NCBI GenBank assembly: GCA_036927565.1
Contig: JAYESD010000001.1
Location: forward strand, 250,571,097-250,635,096
Length of the DNA: 64,000 nt
Source of the DNA: Tuctoria greenei
Lineage: Eukaryota > Streptophyta > Magnoliopsida > Poales > Poaceae
Direction: 5' to 3'
Part shown: piece by piece, positions 41,951 through 53,046 of the stretch
Position numbering within the stretch: the stretch's first letter is position 1
Layout: each line of letters opens with the position of its first letter
Translations under genes and position numbers: made by a program
Notes under the pieces: generated by a model
What the model was told of the DNA's origin: nothing
Seen by the model: only the letters and a program-made list of their open reading frames with translations
Database searches by the model: none

Positions 41951-44789
41951 TGTAACACCCTCATTTTCATACATCATGCCCTACATGCACTCATATACAT
42001 GTTTAACATTAACCCATAACAAGAGGAACAAGCTTAAAATTGATTTGGAACAAAACCGCACTTAAAAATGTAGGAAAGTGCGGACTAGTCCGGTTTTGCT
42101 GAGGACTAGTCCGATTTCTCTCTGTCTAAAAACGGACTTGTCCGTTTTTGCTGCGGATTAGTCCGATATTTGCCGCTGGAAAACTTCGGACTTGTCCGAT
42201 TTTGTGCGGACTAGTCCGGTATTCCATGAATCCTTGAAAATTTGCTAAGTCCCTGGACTTTTCCGGACTAGTCCGGTGTTCCAGCGGACTTGTCCGTTTT
42301 CCTTTCTGACTAAGATCGAACTTGTCCGATTTTTGGCCAGACTTGTCCGATTTTCTCTCTGGACGACTTCGGACTAGTCCGGTCCTGTCCGGACTTGTCT
42401 GATATTTCGTGACTCCGAGATTGACCTTTTGTTGTACGACTGGTTTCTTGGGTTTCACGTCAAGTGGGCCTAGGGACGTCGTGCCTAACTCTTTTAGAGC
42501 CCATGTGGGACTCTAAACTGGCCTCTACTCATCCCAAACTCGAAATCCATCTAATCCTAGCCTCCACGTCTATATAAACAACCCCACCCCTTGGTTTGAC
42601 ATCTATTTGCCACTTTTCCACCCACCCAAACCCTAGTTCGTGGGGAGCCACCATCAAGGAGGGAGGAGAAGATCCCAAGCAAGAGGAAGAAGAGGAGGAA
42701 ATGAAGGAGGATCAAGATCTCCACCAAGTTTCGTTCTTCACCACCAATTCATCTCCAAGTTCATCACCAACCCTGGATCATCAAGATCCAAGTGTACCTC
42801 CAAGTTTCTTGGTTCATTGGAGTTCTAAACACCTGGTATACCTTCTATTCTCTTTTCCTTATGTGAATTCAACCCCTAATCTCCAAATTTACATCGATCT
42901 AGAAAACCCTAATCTGCCGATCTCGTCAGGTGCGGACTTGTGCGGTCCCTAGCGGACTAGTCCGATCTTCCTGGTTAAATTGTGTTGAATTAATTCTAAA
43001 ATTTGATCTAATCGACCCAAACCTGTATAAACTTGTTAAAATCTATTAGAGCTAGTTAGTGATCATTAAAAGCAATCAAGTAACAAGTTCTACCTTGCAT
43101 TGCATCAATCATGCATGTCATGTCATATTGAGTAATATTTGTGCACTCTTTGATTGTGTTTCTTGTCGTGTATGTTTATCGTGTGGATTAGACGGATTTG
43201 TGCTAGAGAGTGCCACGGATCTACAACATCAAGAGTTTGAAGGCTTTGACCCTAATCAACAGCAAGAGCAAGGCAAGTGTCCTTGAAGCATATTGATCTT
43301 GTTTTTAAAATAAATGTTTTGTTTGCAAAACTGCATGCTTGTGTCAAATTGATGGGAAATCCTATGGTAGGAAGTTTACTAGATTTGCTAAACCACCCTT
43401 GTCACCTGGAATTTATGGTAGAGAGTCGGGAAGGGTTTTTACCTTTTTGCTTCGCTTAATCAACTGGGATGGGAAACAACTATATCACTCAATTTAATTA
43501 TGCATGGATGAGATTATGGTTAACATGAACTGGTTAAACATGGTATGGTAATGGATGATCTAAGCAAGCCTGGTATGTGGATGGGTTGGATGTTATGGTG
43601 GTTTGCTTGCTTTAGATCTAAGGACCGGTTCATGCGAGGATAAGCCAGGACTACAGTGCCACCACGAGGCCAAGTATGGGTGCGGCGTAGCTGATTAATT
43701 AGGGTTTTGCTAGTGCTGTTTGGACAATTGTGGATGCTCGGGGAAGGGGTAGTCGGATTGGGTTTGTTGATGATTGGTGGGACTACCCTGGGATCCGAAT
43801 GGCTCAAGAGGGGGCCCTTGGTTGAAGATGTGCTCTGCGGGAGACATCGCCACCGGTGAAACCTCAGTGGGGTCTAAATAGGCTAGTAATCCCTTTGTAA
43901 AGGCTATTTTGTGATCTCTTGGCCACACACCAACGGAAGTGTGTAATGTGACTGACGGGTCATGGGCATAAGGGAGGTTCTTAGTCGCTGAAGGTTGATG
44001 AAATCACAAACATGTGGGTAAAGAGGTACAAACTCTGCAGAGTGTTAATTAAAACTATCATGATAGCCGTGCTCCCGGTTATGAGCACCTGGTCAACTTC
44101 CATGATTAGAGGGAAATTGGAATTTGGGATGGTTATGGTTTGGTAATGGTTATGGTTGATATTATGAATATGATTATGGTTATGGATGGAATTATGGTTT
44201 ATGACATTGATTATGGTTATTGGTAACGGTGATCTATGGACTGGTATTATTATGGTTACATGGTTAATGCTGGGTTACATACACATAATACATATATTGC
44301 TTTTCAAATGTTTTACTGTACTTTTCAACACTTTACCATTATTATTGTCGTCATTTGAATCAGCCACATGTCATACTTTCCACACTTGCTGAGTACGACA
44401 TGTACTCACTCTTGCAATCCCCCACCCCAACAGTTGCAGGTCAGGACTGGGATTTTAATGGCGATAATGCGGAGTTCTAGGCCGTGTCTACCGTCAGCTT
44501 TGCCTGTGGTGTTGATTGGAGTTGCGCGTATATACCCTGTCGCTTATGCTGCATAGTTGCTTTAGTTTGCTTAATTAGTTTATTTCTGCTGCATTAGTTG
44601 AACTTGTCATTAATATTCATTAGAGCTTGTATTCGAGGATAATATGGTTTGTGTAATAAATCTGATAATTAATCTTGTTCTGTGGTAATTTTCTGTATAC
44701 TCTTTTGTGATTGCACTCGTGTATGTGTGATGAACATCCTGGGCACACATATGCGTTAGCTTGGTTCATTTTCGGAACCGGGCGTCACA
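41951..44789 (+). mobile_element. Tek-3: solo LTR of the Tek-1 family (2,839 bp)
   Basis: It starts TGTAACACCC and ends GGGCGTCACA, flanked by ATAGC at 41946-41950 and 44790-44794. No internal region is present, so it is a solo LTR left by recombination between two LTRs. It lies in the opposite orientation to its Tek-2 host. A TATA box (TCTATATAAAC) lies at 42570-42580, downstream of a dense cluster of palindromes. The sequence matches the Tek-1 LTR throughout, including the site where Tat-4 entered Tek-1. Confidence 0.95.
42080..42412 (+). promoter_or_regulatory. Cluster of CGGACTAGTCCG-type palindromes upstream of TATA (Tek-3)
   Basis: About twelve copies of CGGACTAGTCCG or CGGACTTGTCCG (some with one change) lie within 333 bp, for example at 42081, 42133, 42154, 42187 and 42207. 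The cluster lies 160-490 bp upstream of TCTATATAAAC at 42570. Two more copies are near 42930-42962, inside the transcribed part. Such homotypic clustering next to a core promoter suggests an enhancer; the binding factor is unknown. Confidence 0.75.
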
Positions 44790-46539
44790 ATAGCCTTTCA
44801 AAAGGGACTACTAGTATGTACGGGCCCACTAAAGTTTCACCGGCAGGCTTGAATCTCCATTCTCCCACCCACGGGCCCCCTCGTGTGCCATGCGGATCCC
44901 AGGGCAGTCCTTCTCGACTCCCATTCCCCGCGCCATCCAATGGTCCATACCATACTAGCAGCGCTCCTATTTAATCAGCTACGCCGCACCCATACTTGGC
45001 CTTGTAGTGGCACTGTTGACCTGGCATATTCTCGCATGAACCGGTCCTTAGATCTAAAGCAAGCAAACCACCATAACATCCAACCCATCCACATACCAGG
45101 CTTGCTTAGATCACCCATCGTATTGACTAGTTCACATTGACCATAATATCATTGATGCATAATTAAATGTGTAGTGTTGTTTGCCATCCCAATTAATTAA
45201 GCGAAGCAAAAAGGTAAAAACCCCTCCCGACTCTCTACCATAAATTCCAGGTGACAAGGGTGGTCAAACAAAACTAGTAAACTTCCTACCATAGGATTCC
45301 CATCAATTTGACACAAGCATGCAAGTTCGCAAACAAAACATTTAATAAAACGGGATCAATATGCTTCAAGGACACTTGCCTTGCTCCGACGGATGGGGTT
45401 GCTCAAGCGCTTCAAAGTCTTGATTTTGGAAATCCTCGTATGCGACCTCTTGAGCACGTTCCTCTACGCGTGATCATACATACAAGAAAACATATACAAT
45501 CAACATGATGCACACACATTAATCAACATGCGATGATATGCATGCATGCAAAGATCAATTATTAATTAACTATGGTTGTTTATTAATTAGATGCAACTAG
45601 TTCATACGTGTTCATATGAGTTTACGGGGGTTTTAGAGTGGACTAATGCTGCTGAAAATAAAAATACGACGCAACTACGATCAATTTACGTCTATTAGAT
45701 TCAATATGGTCGCTAAAATTCGCATCGGGAACATGGCCTACCGTAGATGCGATGGCTTTGATGATCGCGGGATGGGGACAATGCGTAGACGAAGTAGATG
45801 CGCAGGGTCCTCCGGCGGCACGATGACGGCGACGCGATGGCGACGACGATCTCCGGCGGACGGCAGCGCCCTCCTCTTTTTCTTCCTCTTCTTCCCCTTC
45901 TTTTCCTCCTTTTTCTTCCCTGGGCACAGCCCTCTGGTTCTCTGTACAGGCGGTTTTTCTTCTCTGGGAGGCGGCGGCGGCTGTTCTGCGGTATCGGGGA
46001 AAAAAACCACGGAGGTTGCGGTATTTTATAGGCACGGACGCGTGCGGTACGTATCCGATTCGGCGGCGAGCGGGGTGGGGCGCGGGAATCGCGCGTGCGG
46101 TTGCCGGGGCCGAGCGGGAGTCGTGCGTCCGCGGGATTCGGGGTGGGGCCCAGCAGCGGGAGCGGAGGGAGGCGCGGATTCGGCGCGAATCCCGCGCGGG
46201 AGGCGGGAGCTCGCGCGGGAGCGCGCTGGCTCGGGCGCGTACGGCGCTGGGGTGCGGGGTCGGACGCGGGGGCGGGCGGCTCAGTCGGCTGCAGCGCGGT
46301 GGGGTCGGGCACGTGCGCATTGGCGGGTCGCGCGCGGGCGCGCGCGGGAATCGGCGGCGGGAGCGGTGCATCGGGGCGAGCGGCAGGGTGGGGCCCAGGC
46401 GGCGTGGCGCGTCGGGGCGTCGGGGTGGCTGCGGTGCGGTGGGGCCGGGGCGGCAGGTGGCGGGGCGCGCTGGCTCGCGCGCGCGGGAGGCCGGGGCTGG
46501 CGCGCCTGGCTGGGCCGTCGGCATGCCCCTTTTTTTTCT

Positions 46540-46860
46540 TTTTTTCTTTTTTATACTTTCTTTTATTATATGATTTATTATTTATATTTTTTTATATATA
46601 TTATTATTCATATTATATATATTATTTATTATTTATTATTTCATATAATATATACTATTAATATTAATATTTTATTTATTTTTTATATATTATTATATAT
46701 ATTTTTTATATATATTTATATATATTTTTATTATTATTATTTTTATACTCATTCCCTATTACAAGTTTTAGGCTATAACTATTATTTTCTTTTCCTTCTT
46801 TTGCTACACATATTTGTATATGTATGTTTTATTATTTTTCTCTTATTCTACTAGTGTTTA
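46540..46860. repeat. AT-rich low-complexity tract in Tek-2 3' LTR
   Basis: Runs of TTTAT, TATATA and ATTATT form simple sequence in U3, following a stretch of about 480 bp that is extremely GC-rich. The 5' LTR has the same tract at 55610-55915. Frames read across it are not genes. Confidence 0.85.
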
Positions 46861-46896
46861 ATGCATGATCATGTATGCAATGCATGATGCGGAAAT

Positions 46897-49800
46897 TTAG
46901 GGTGTTACAAACCTACCCCCCTTAAAGTGAATCTCGCCCTCGAGATTCGATAGCGTGGAGAAAAGATGAGGGAATTCTGCCTTCAGGTCTTCTTCACGTT
47001 CCCATGTAGCTTCGGCTTCCGTATGGTGTTTCCATTGCACTTTGCACCAACAGATCCTCTTATTCCTTGTGACCCTTTCCTTTATGTCCAAAATCTTGAT
47101 AGGTTGCTCGACATAGGACAAATCCTCTTGAAGTTCTAGCTCGTCCATCGACACTTGTTCTTCCGGTACCCTGAGACACTTCTTGAGTTGAGAGACGTGA
47201 AATACGTCGTGTACATTGGAGAGATACGTCGGCAGCTCAAGTCGATATGCTACTTCTCCTCGTTTGTCCAAAATCTTGAACGGTCCGATGTAACGTGGTG
47301 CCAGTTTTCCTTTGACGTTAAACCGTCGCTGACCTCTGATAGGTGACACTTTGAGGTATACAAAATCTCCAACTTTAAAAGTCAGACTCCTTCGCCTATT
47401 ATCAGCATAACCTTTCTGTCGAGACTGGGCATCCTTTAAGTTTTCCCTTATTATTTGGACTTGCCTTTCAGCATCTTGTAACACGTCTAGACCAAACACT
47501 TGATTCTCTCCGGGTTCATCCCAAAACAAGGGAGTCCTACACTTCCTCCCGTACAATGCTTCGTAGGGTGACATTTTCAGACTTGCTTGGTAGCTATTGT
47601 TGTACGAGAATTCAGCATACGGCAAACTTTTATCCCAACTTTTCCCATGCTTTAATGCACAAGCTCTTAACATGTCTTCCAAAATTTGGTTGGTCCTCTC
47701 GGTTTGTCCATCTGTTTAAGGGTGATACGCTGAACTGAAGTTCAACCTTGTTCCCATTGCTTCATGCAATTTCTGCCAAAATCTGGAGGTAAACTGAGAA
47801 CCTCTATCTGAGATTATCTTCTTCGGTACTCCGTGTCGGCACACAATATGTTCCATATACAATTCTGCTAGCTTCGCGGTGGTATATGTGGTCTTGACAG
47901 GGATGAAGTGAGCTGATTTTGTCAATCGATCCACAATAACCCATATTGAATCATAGCCAGACTGAGTTCGCGGTAATCCAACTATAAAGTCCGTACCAAT
48001 CTGTTCCCACTTCCACTCCGGGATCTTTAATGGTTGTAACAATCCGGCTGGCTTTTGATGTTCAACTTTAACTCGTTGGCACACATCACAAAGTGCAACA
48101 TATTCGGCTATGTCCTTTTTCATGCTGGCCCACCAATAACATGTCTTTAAGTCCTTGTACATTTTTGTACAGCCAGGATGAATTGAGTAAGGCGAGTCAT
48201 GTGCCTCCTTCAATATTGTTTCTCGAATATGCCTGACATTAGGTACCACAATCCTCTTTCCAAGCCATAAGGTACCCTGTTCGTCCTCATCAAACCTGAA
48301 TTCTTTTCCTTCTTGGATCCTTTCCTTGATTTCCTGTATTTCCTTATCCTTTGTCTGTCCTTCCCATATTTCCTGCTCTAATGTTGGGTTGACTTCCATT
48401 GTTCCCATCTCATTTATGAATCCAAGGTTCAACCGTTCAAACTCCTTGCATAACTCGGATGGCAGCTCTCGTACTGTGAGTTGATGACTTACTCCTTTTC
48501 GGCTCAAAGCATCGGCCACTACATTGGCCTTCCCTGGGTGATAGTTGATTCCCACGTCATAATCCTTGATGAGCTCCAACCATCGGCGTTGCCTCAGATT
48601 CAGATCCGTTTGCGTAAATATGTACTTGAGACTCTTGTGATCCATATAAATCTCACATCGGTGACCAAAAACATAGTGTCTCCATATCTTCAAGGCGTGT
48701 ACTACGGCTACGAGTTCAAGGTCGTGTGTAGGATAATTCGATTCATGTTTATTTAGTTGCCTCGATGCATAAGCTACCACTTGGCCTTCTTGCATGAGCA
48801 CACATCCTAATCCTTGTCTTGATGCATCAAAATATATATGAAAACTCTTGCTCACGTCCGGTAATACTAACACCGGCGCGGTTGTCAACCTTTTCTTTAA
48901 CTCCTCAAAGCTATCCTGACAAGCTTGAGTCCATCGGAATGCCTTCCCTTTCATGAGTAATTCGGTCATAGGCTTTGCTATTTTGGAGAAATCCTTAATG
49001 AATCGGCAGTAATATCCAGCCATTCCAAGGAAACTCCGAATTTCCTTAACATTCTGTGGCGGTTCCCACTTAAGCACATCTCTCACCTTCCCTGGGTCAA
49101 CTGATACCCCTCCTCCGGAAATAATATGGCCTAAGAAAGAAACTTCCCGTAACCAGAATTGACATTTACTGAACTTGGCATACAATTGATGCTCCCTTAA
49201 TTTCTGCAGCGTAAGCCTCAAGTGTTCCTCATGTTCCTTCTCATCCTTCGAGTAGATCATAATATCATCGATGAACACTACAACGAACTTATCCAGATGT
49301 TCCATGAAGACCTTATTCATGAGATACATAAAGTACGCAGGCGCGTTCGTCAATCCAAATGACATGACGGTGTACTCATAAGATCCATAGCGTGTCCGAA
49401 ATGCTGTCTTGGGTATATCCGATGGTCTAATCTTCATTTGGAAGTATCCTGACCGCAAGTCGATCTTGGAGAAGATACAGGCACCCTTCATTTGGTCAAA
49501 CAAATCCTCTATACGGGGCAGTGAGTACTTGTTCTTAATTGTCACTTCGTTGAGAGACCTATAGTCCACACACATCCTCTGGGTTCCATCCTTCTTATCT
49601 ACGAAGAGCACTAGGGCTCCCCACGGGGATGAGCTTGGGCGTATAAAACCCTTCTCTAGCTGCTCTTGAATTTGCTTCTTGAGCTCTGCTAACTCCTTAG
49701 GAGGCATCCTATACGGCCTCTTAGCTATTGGTGCAGTTCCGGGTATCAAATCAATGGCGAATTCTATGTCACGATCAGGTGGCATACCTGGCAACTCATC

Positions 49801-51471
49801 TGGAAACACATCCGGATACTCGCGAACGGTCGGAATGCTTTCCAATGTCACTTCTTCCACGTGATTCAGCATCACTTTCTCTCTTGCAGGTTGGGCTGCC
49901 TCAACTTCGATGCGTGTACCATGTTCACTCGTCAACTGCACAATCCTCTCGGCACATTGAATTACTCCATTATACTTGCTCAGCCAGTCCATTCCAAGTA
50001 TTATGTCTATTCCTTGGGAGTCCAAGACTATGAGGTTTGCGAGAAAGTCTACCCCCCTTATTTTAATGCTTACTTTCGGACATACTATATTTGTCCTCAT
50101 CTCTCCGCCAGGAGAACTTACTAGCATAGTTTGCTTCATATGAGATATAGGCAAATTGTACTTGGCAACATACTTTGATGAGATGAATGAATGAGATGCT
50201 CCCGAATCAAATAAAACAGTCGCGAGGTTGGAGTTGGCAAGAAACATACCAATCACGACGTCATCAGCTTGCTGGGCTTCCTCAGTAGAGACATGATTCA
50301 CATTGCCACGAGCAAAATTTTGCTGTCCACGGTTGCCTTGTGGTGCTCCTCCATTTGGTCGCGGGTGATTTGGCCTTGGTGCATTGTTCATAGGTCCATA
50401 GTTTCTTCTGGGGCATTGACTTGGAAAGTGCCCGGGTTCTCCACACACATAGCATGTCTTACCGCCCGTAGCATTAGGGAAGTTAGGGCGCAACTGGTTT
50501 TGAGCATTCACCGCCATGTTAGGATGCGGCGCAGGTGGCACAGGATAGCGAGGCGCTTGCATGGCGGGGCGTTGCTGCGCTGGCTGATTTGGGCGGGGCG
50601 GATAAGCAGCACGGTATGCAGGGGCAGATGGGTTGTAGTGTGGTGTAGTAGGTGGTGCATAGCGGGGGCGAACATTGCTTCCTTGCTGCGGTCCATGATG
50701 TGGCATCTTCCTCTTGTTATCCTGCTCCATCTCATGAATCTTGTTCTCAACCACAATAGCCTTGTCAACAAGCTTTTGGAAGTTTGGATAATCAGTATTG
50801 AGCAACTGGACTTGAATTTCATTGTTGAGACCCCTCATAAACAAATACTGCTTCCTACTATCAGTTTTGATGTCTTCTGGAGCATATCTTGATAATTGAG
50901 TGAATTTGTTGAGATACTCACTCACGCTCATCCTTCCTTGCCTGAGATTTTCAAAATCTTGTCTTCTCAGTATCATAACTCCTTCAGGTACATAGTGGGA
51001 ACGGAAACTCTGCTTAAACTCAGCCCAAGTGATTGCCTCCTGATTATCATGAGCGTTACAAAGAGCTTCCCACCAGTCAGCGGCTGCTCCAACTAGTTGA
51101 TGTGATGCAAAGAGAACCTTCTCCCTATCAGTGCACTGGACAATAGCAAGTTTCTTTTCAACAGACTTCAGCCAATCATCAGCTTCCATTGGGTCTGTGG
51201 CTTGTGCAAAGGTAGGCGGTCTGGTCCTCATGAACTCTCACAACCGGTTGTGAGGAGGCTGGGGTGGTGGCGGGGGCGGTATATGAGGCTGATTGTTGTT
51301 GCCAGCTTGCAGCTGTCCCATTGTCTGTATCATGGTCTGCATGAGCTGGTTCTCCATAGCTAACAGTTGTTCAATATTGATAGCTCCATGAGCATGTCCC
51401 TGATTGTTCTGAGGTGCTTCGTTGCGCTACTCCTCATCGTTGACATCCCTCTGGTTACGAGTTCTCACCAT
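46897..51471 (-). pseudogene. gag-pol: Tek-2 gag-pol polyprotein, three stops
   Basis: The frame starts at ATG 51471 (MVRTRNQRDV). Stops at 51429-51427 (TAG) and 51240-51238 (TGA) break the gag N-terminus; then 1,171 residues are open from 51231. Residue numbers count from there: gag domain about 20-160, CCHC knuckle CYVCGEPGHFPSQC at 260-273, protease FDSGASHSFIS at 341-351, RT about 510-690 with FIDDIM, RNase H from FHIYFDAS, integrase with H2C2 zinc region and catalytic core. A TAA at 47718-47716 falls between the second Asp and the Glu of the DDE triad. The remainder encodes the integrase C-terminus and a chromodomain (about 47130-46950) ending GGRFVTP. Chromodomains in this lineage guide integration to heterochromatin marks. 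Confidence 0.95.
46910..46930 (-). other. Tek-2 polypurine tract, inside pol
   Basis: On the minus strand CACTTTAAGGGGGGTAGGTT ends at the LTR start TGTAACACCC. The same bases encode the last pol residues (HFKGGRFVTP), and the stop codon lies within the LTR. Confidence 0.8.
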
Positions 51472-51782
51472 CTGTTGGCGAAAGAAGGGTGGGGACAGAA
51501 GGATTTAGAATTTGGAAAGAAACATCCCAACTATATGCATCAAGGTATGTGACACTAAATAATCCTTTATTAACATAGACCTATATTATGAGGATGTGGA
51601 CAAGTGCCGAAGCATTCCACAACTCTCTACTAAGCACACAAGCACTCAAACAAGCACCAAATAAAATTGACAAAGATTCCTAAAAGAAGTAACACAACTC
51701 AAGGTCACACACGTATGTCTACGTCGCTCTTATTTAACTAATGGGGGTGTGCCTATCCTTGAGTCGTGGCATAGGTCGAGGA

Positions 51783-52634
51783 CTACTCGTCGTCAAGCGG
51801 GAACTCCTCTGGGTCCTCGTCGTCGTCGTCGTCGTCGGGGTCCTCGGGGTCCTCGGGGTCCTGTGGTGGTGAGGCAGCAGGCGGCGGTGGTGCGGTAGAC
51901 GCCACACTGGAAGGCTCCTCGTCAGAGGACTCCTCAGAAGACGACTCACGCTGGCCGTTGCGACGGTCTGGAGAGTCTGGGGTCCACGTCGGGGTGTCGG
52001 ACGCGTAGTCGTCCGGGTCCTCGTTGGTGATCCGACGATACCTCCTGATTATCGCCTCGTAGCGCTGGGCGAGGTCACGTCCATCCCGAATCTCCTGCTG
52101 CGCCCTCTGAAGTCGGGCACTGAGCTGGGCCACATCGTCAACAGTCTGACGAGACTGCGGGAGGTCCAGTGGTCCCTCCACGTGCCTGGAGACGAAGCTC
52201 GCAGTGCCACTAGGACGCTGCGGAATGAAGGCGTGCATCGTGTCCTCCAGCCGGAAATGGCGGGCGTGACTCCAAAAGGTGGCTGCTTCCCAACTAGCAT
52301 CCTGCTCCGCAGATCGGCGGGAGCTCCTCCAAGCGGGACTGTTGTGGGTCTTCACCAACTCATCACCATAGTAGATATAGATCTTGCAGCTCCACTCCTT
52401 CCTGCCGGGGCGCTGCACTCCAGTGGTGTGGTAGGAGAGCGAGAGGCTGTGGTGACGGTAGCCAGCCTCACGGAGTAGGGCACGGAGACGATGTCGCAGT
52501 TGTCCTGCGGCCCTGCCGTCAGAACGGATCACCACGGGGTGACGGGGGTCGACGGCCGGAGAGCGACTGACCAACCTACGCGGGGGCACAATTCCACCGG
52601 TCGACTTACGGGGGGTTGTCTTGGTGCGGGCCAT
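51783..52634 (-). CDS. Tek-2 extra ORF: protein with histone H3-like N-terminal tail and acidic C-terminus (283 aa)
   Basis: An uninterrupted frame from ATG 52634-52632, upstream of gag. Residues 2-14 are ARTKTTPRKSTGG, matching histone H3 residues 1-13 at 11 of 13 positions, and weaker identity continues to about residue 20 of H3. Positions equal to H3 K4, K9, S10 and T11 are all present; K14 is not. Residues about 30-170 are mixed, with RHRLRALLREAGYRHHSLSLSY, a KEWSCKIYIYYGDELV strand-like stretch and a SWEAATFWSHARHFRLEDTMH segment; I recognise no domain. Residues 170-205 are Arg/Glu-rich, possibly helical. The last 60 residues are Ser/Glu/Pro-rich, then almost all Asp/Glu (DPEDPEDPDDDDDDEDPEE). 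It is intact while the neighbouring gag-pol has three stops. The H3 resemblance is visible; any chromatin role is inference. Confidence 0.8.
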   Translation of the reverse strand: MARTKTTPRKSTGGIVPPRRLVSRSPAVDPRHPVVIRSDGRAAGQLRHRLRALLREAGYRHHSLSLSYHTTGVQRPGRKEWSCKIYIYYGDELVKTHNSPAWRSSRRSAEQDASWEAATFWSHARHFRLEDTMHAFIPQRPSGTASFVSRHVEGPLDLPQSRQTVDDVAQLSARLQRAQQEIRDGRDLAQRYEAIIRRYRRITNEDPDDYASDTPTWTPDSPDRRNGQRESSSEESSDEEPSSVASTAPPPPAASPPQDPEDPEDPDDDDDDEDPEEFPLDDE

Positions 52635-53030
52635 CTACAGAAAACAAGAATACATTAGAGGAAAAAAATAACGAAATACAAATCTGAAAATTTCAGCAGC
52701 TAAATGGCGGAAAAAGAGCGGTGCAGCGGTTCCAAAAGAACAAAAAAAATAGAGAGAAAAAATACAGCAACCAACACAATAATTTTACCCATACATAACA
52801 GCAGCAAAACACACTTTTTTCGCGAAAATTTAAGCAGCAAAACAGCAACACTTAATATTGCTCACTTCTGAAAATTTTTATCAAAAATGCAGCAGCGATC
52901 AATACTTTTTGCGGCTGAAAATAAGGGAACAAAACAGCAGCAAAAATTTTCGAAAATAGTAGATTAGAAGAGTGTTCCTAAGTGTTCTAGAGTGTCCATT
53001 CTACCTAGTCTTGCGTCCTATGGTCAACGC
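52635..53030 (-). other. Tek-2 untranslated leader
   Basis: Sequence between the primer site and the extra ORF. A-rich on the plus strand (U-rich in the transcript), with no ORF. It would contain any packaging signal; none is recognised. Confidence 0.6.
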
Positions 53031-53043
53031 GGCTCTGATACCA
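53031..53043 (-). other. Tek-2 primer-binding site (initiator tRNA-Met)
   Basis: On the minus strand TGGTATCAGAGCC lies 3 bases after the 5' LTR end. This is the standard plant site complementary to the 3' end of initiator tRNA-Met and fixes the element's orientation. Confidence 0.93.
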
Positions 53044-53046
53044 ATT

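Larger units (their letters stand above)
41137..46909 (-). repeat. Tek-2 3' LTR, interrupted by Tek-3
   Basis: Plus-strand ends are TGTGACACCC and GGTGTTACA. Removing Tek-3 and one ATAGC leaves about 2,929 bp against 2,939 bp for the other LTR. A TATA-like CTATAAAATA (minus strand) is at 46031-46022. U3 has a very GC-rich part (46040-46520) and an AT-rich part (46530-46860). Confidence 0.93.

Noticed and set aside
42126..42458. An open frame rich in RTSP/KSDKSGQ motifs over the palindrome cluster
   Set aside because: The peptide repeat is the read-out of the CGGACTAGTCCG palindromes. The frame lies in U3 upstream of the TATA box and would not be transcribed as mRNA.
42596..42952. A Glu-rich frame just downstream of the Tek-3 TATA box, also seen in Tek-1 (60909-60691)
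   Set aside because: It has no ATG at the start and the two copies diverge after about 40 codons by frameshift. A leader peptide cannot be supported.
45646..46854. A 402-residue open frame across the Tek-2 LTR, with Gly/Arg-rich and Phe/Tyr/Ile-rich parts
   Set aside because: It is the translation of a GC-rich block followed by AT-rich simple sequence. The composition flips exactly at the low-complexity border and no domain is seen. The equivalent frame in the other LTR diverges.
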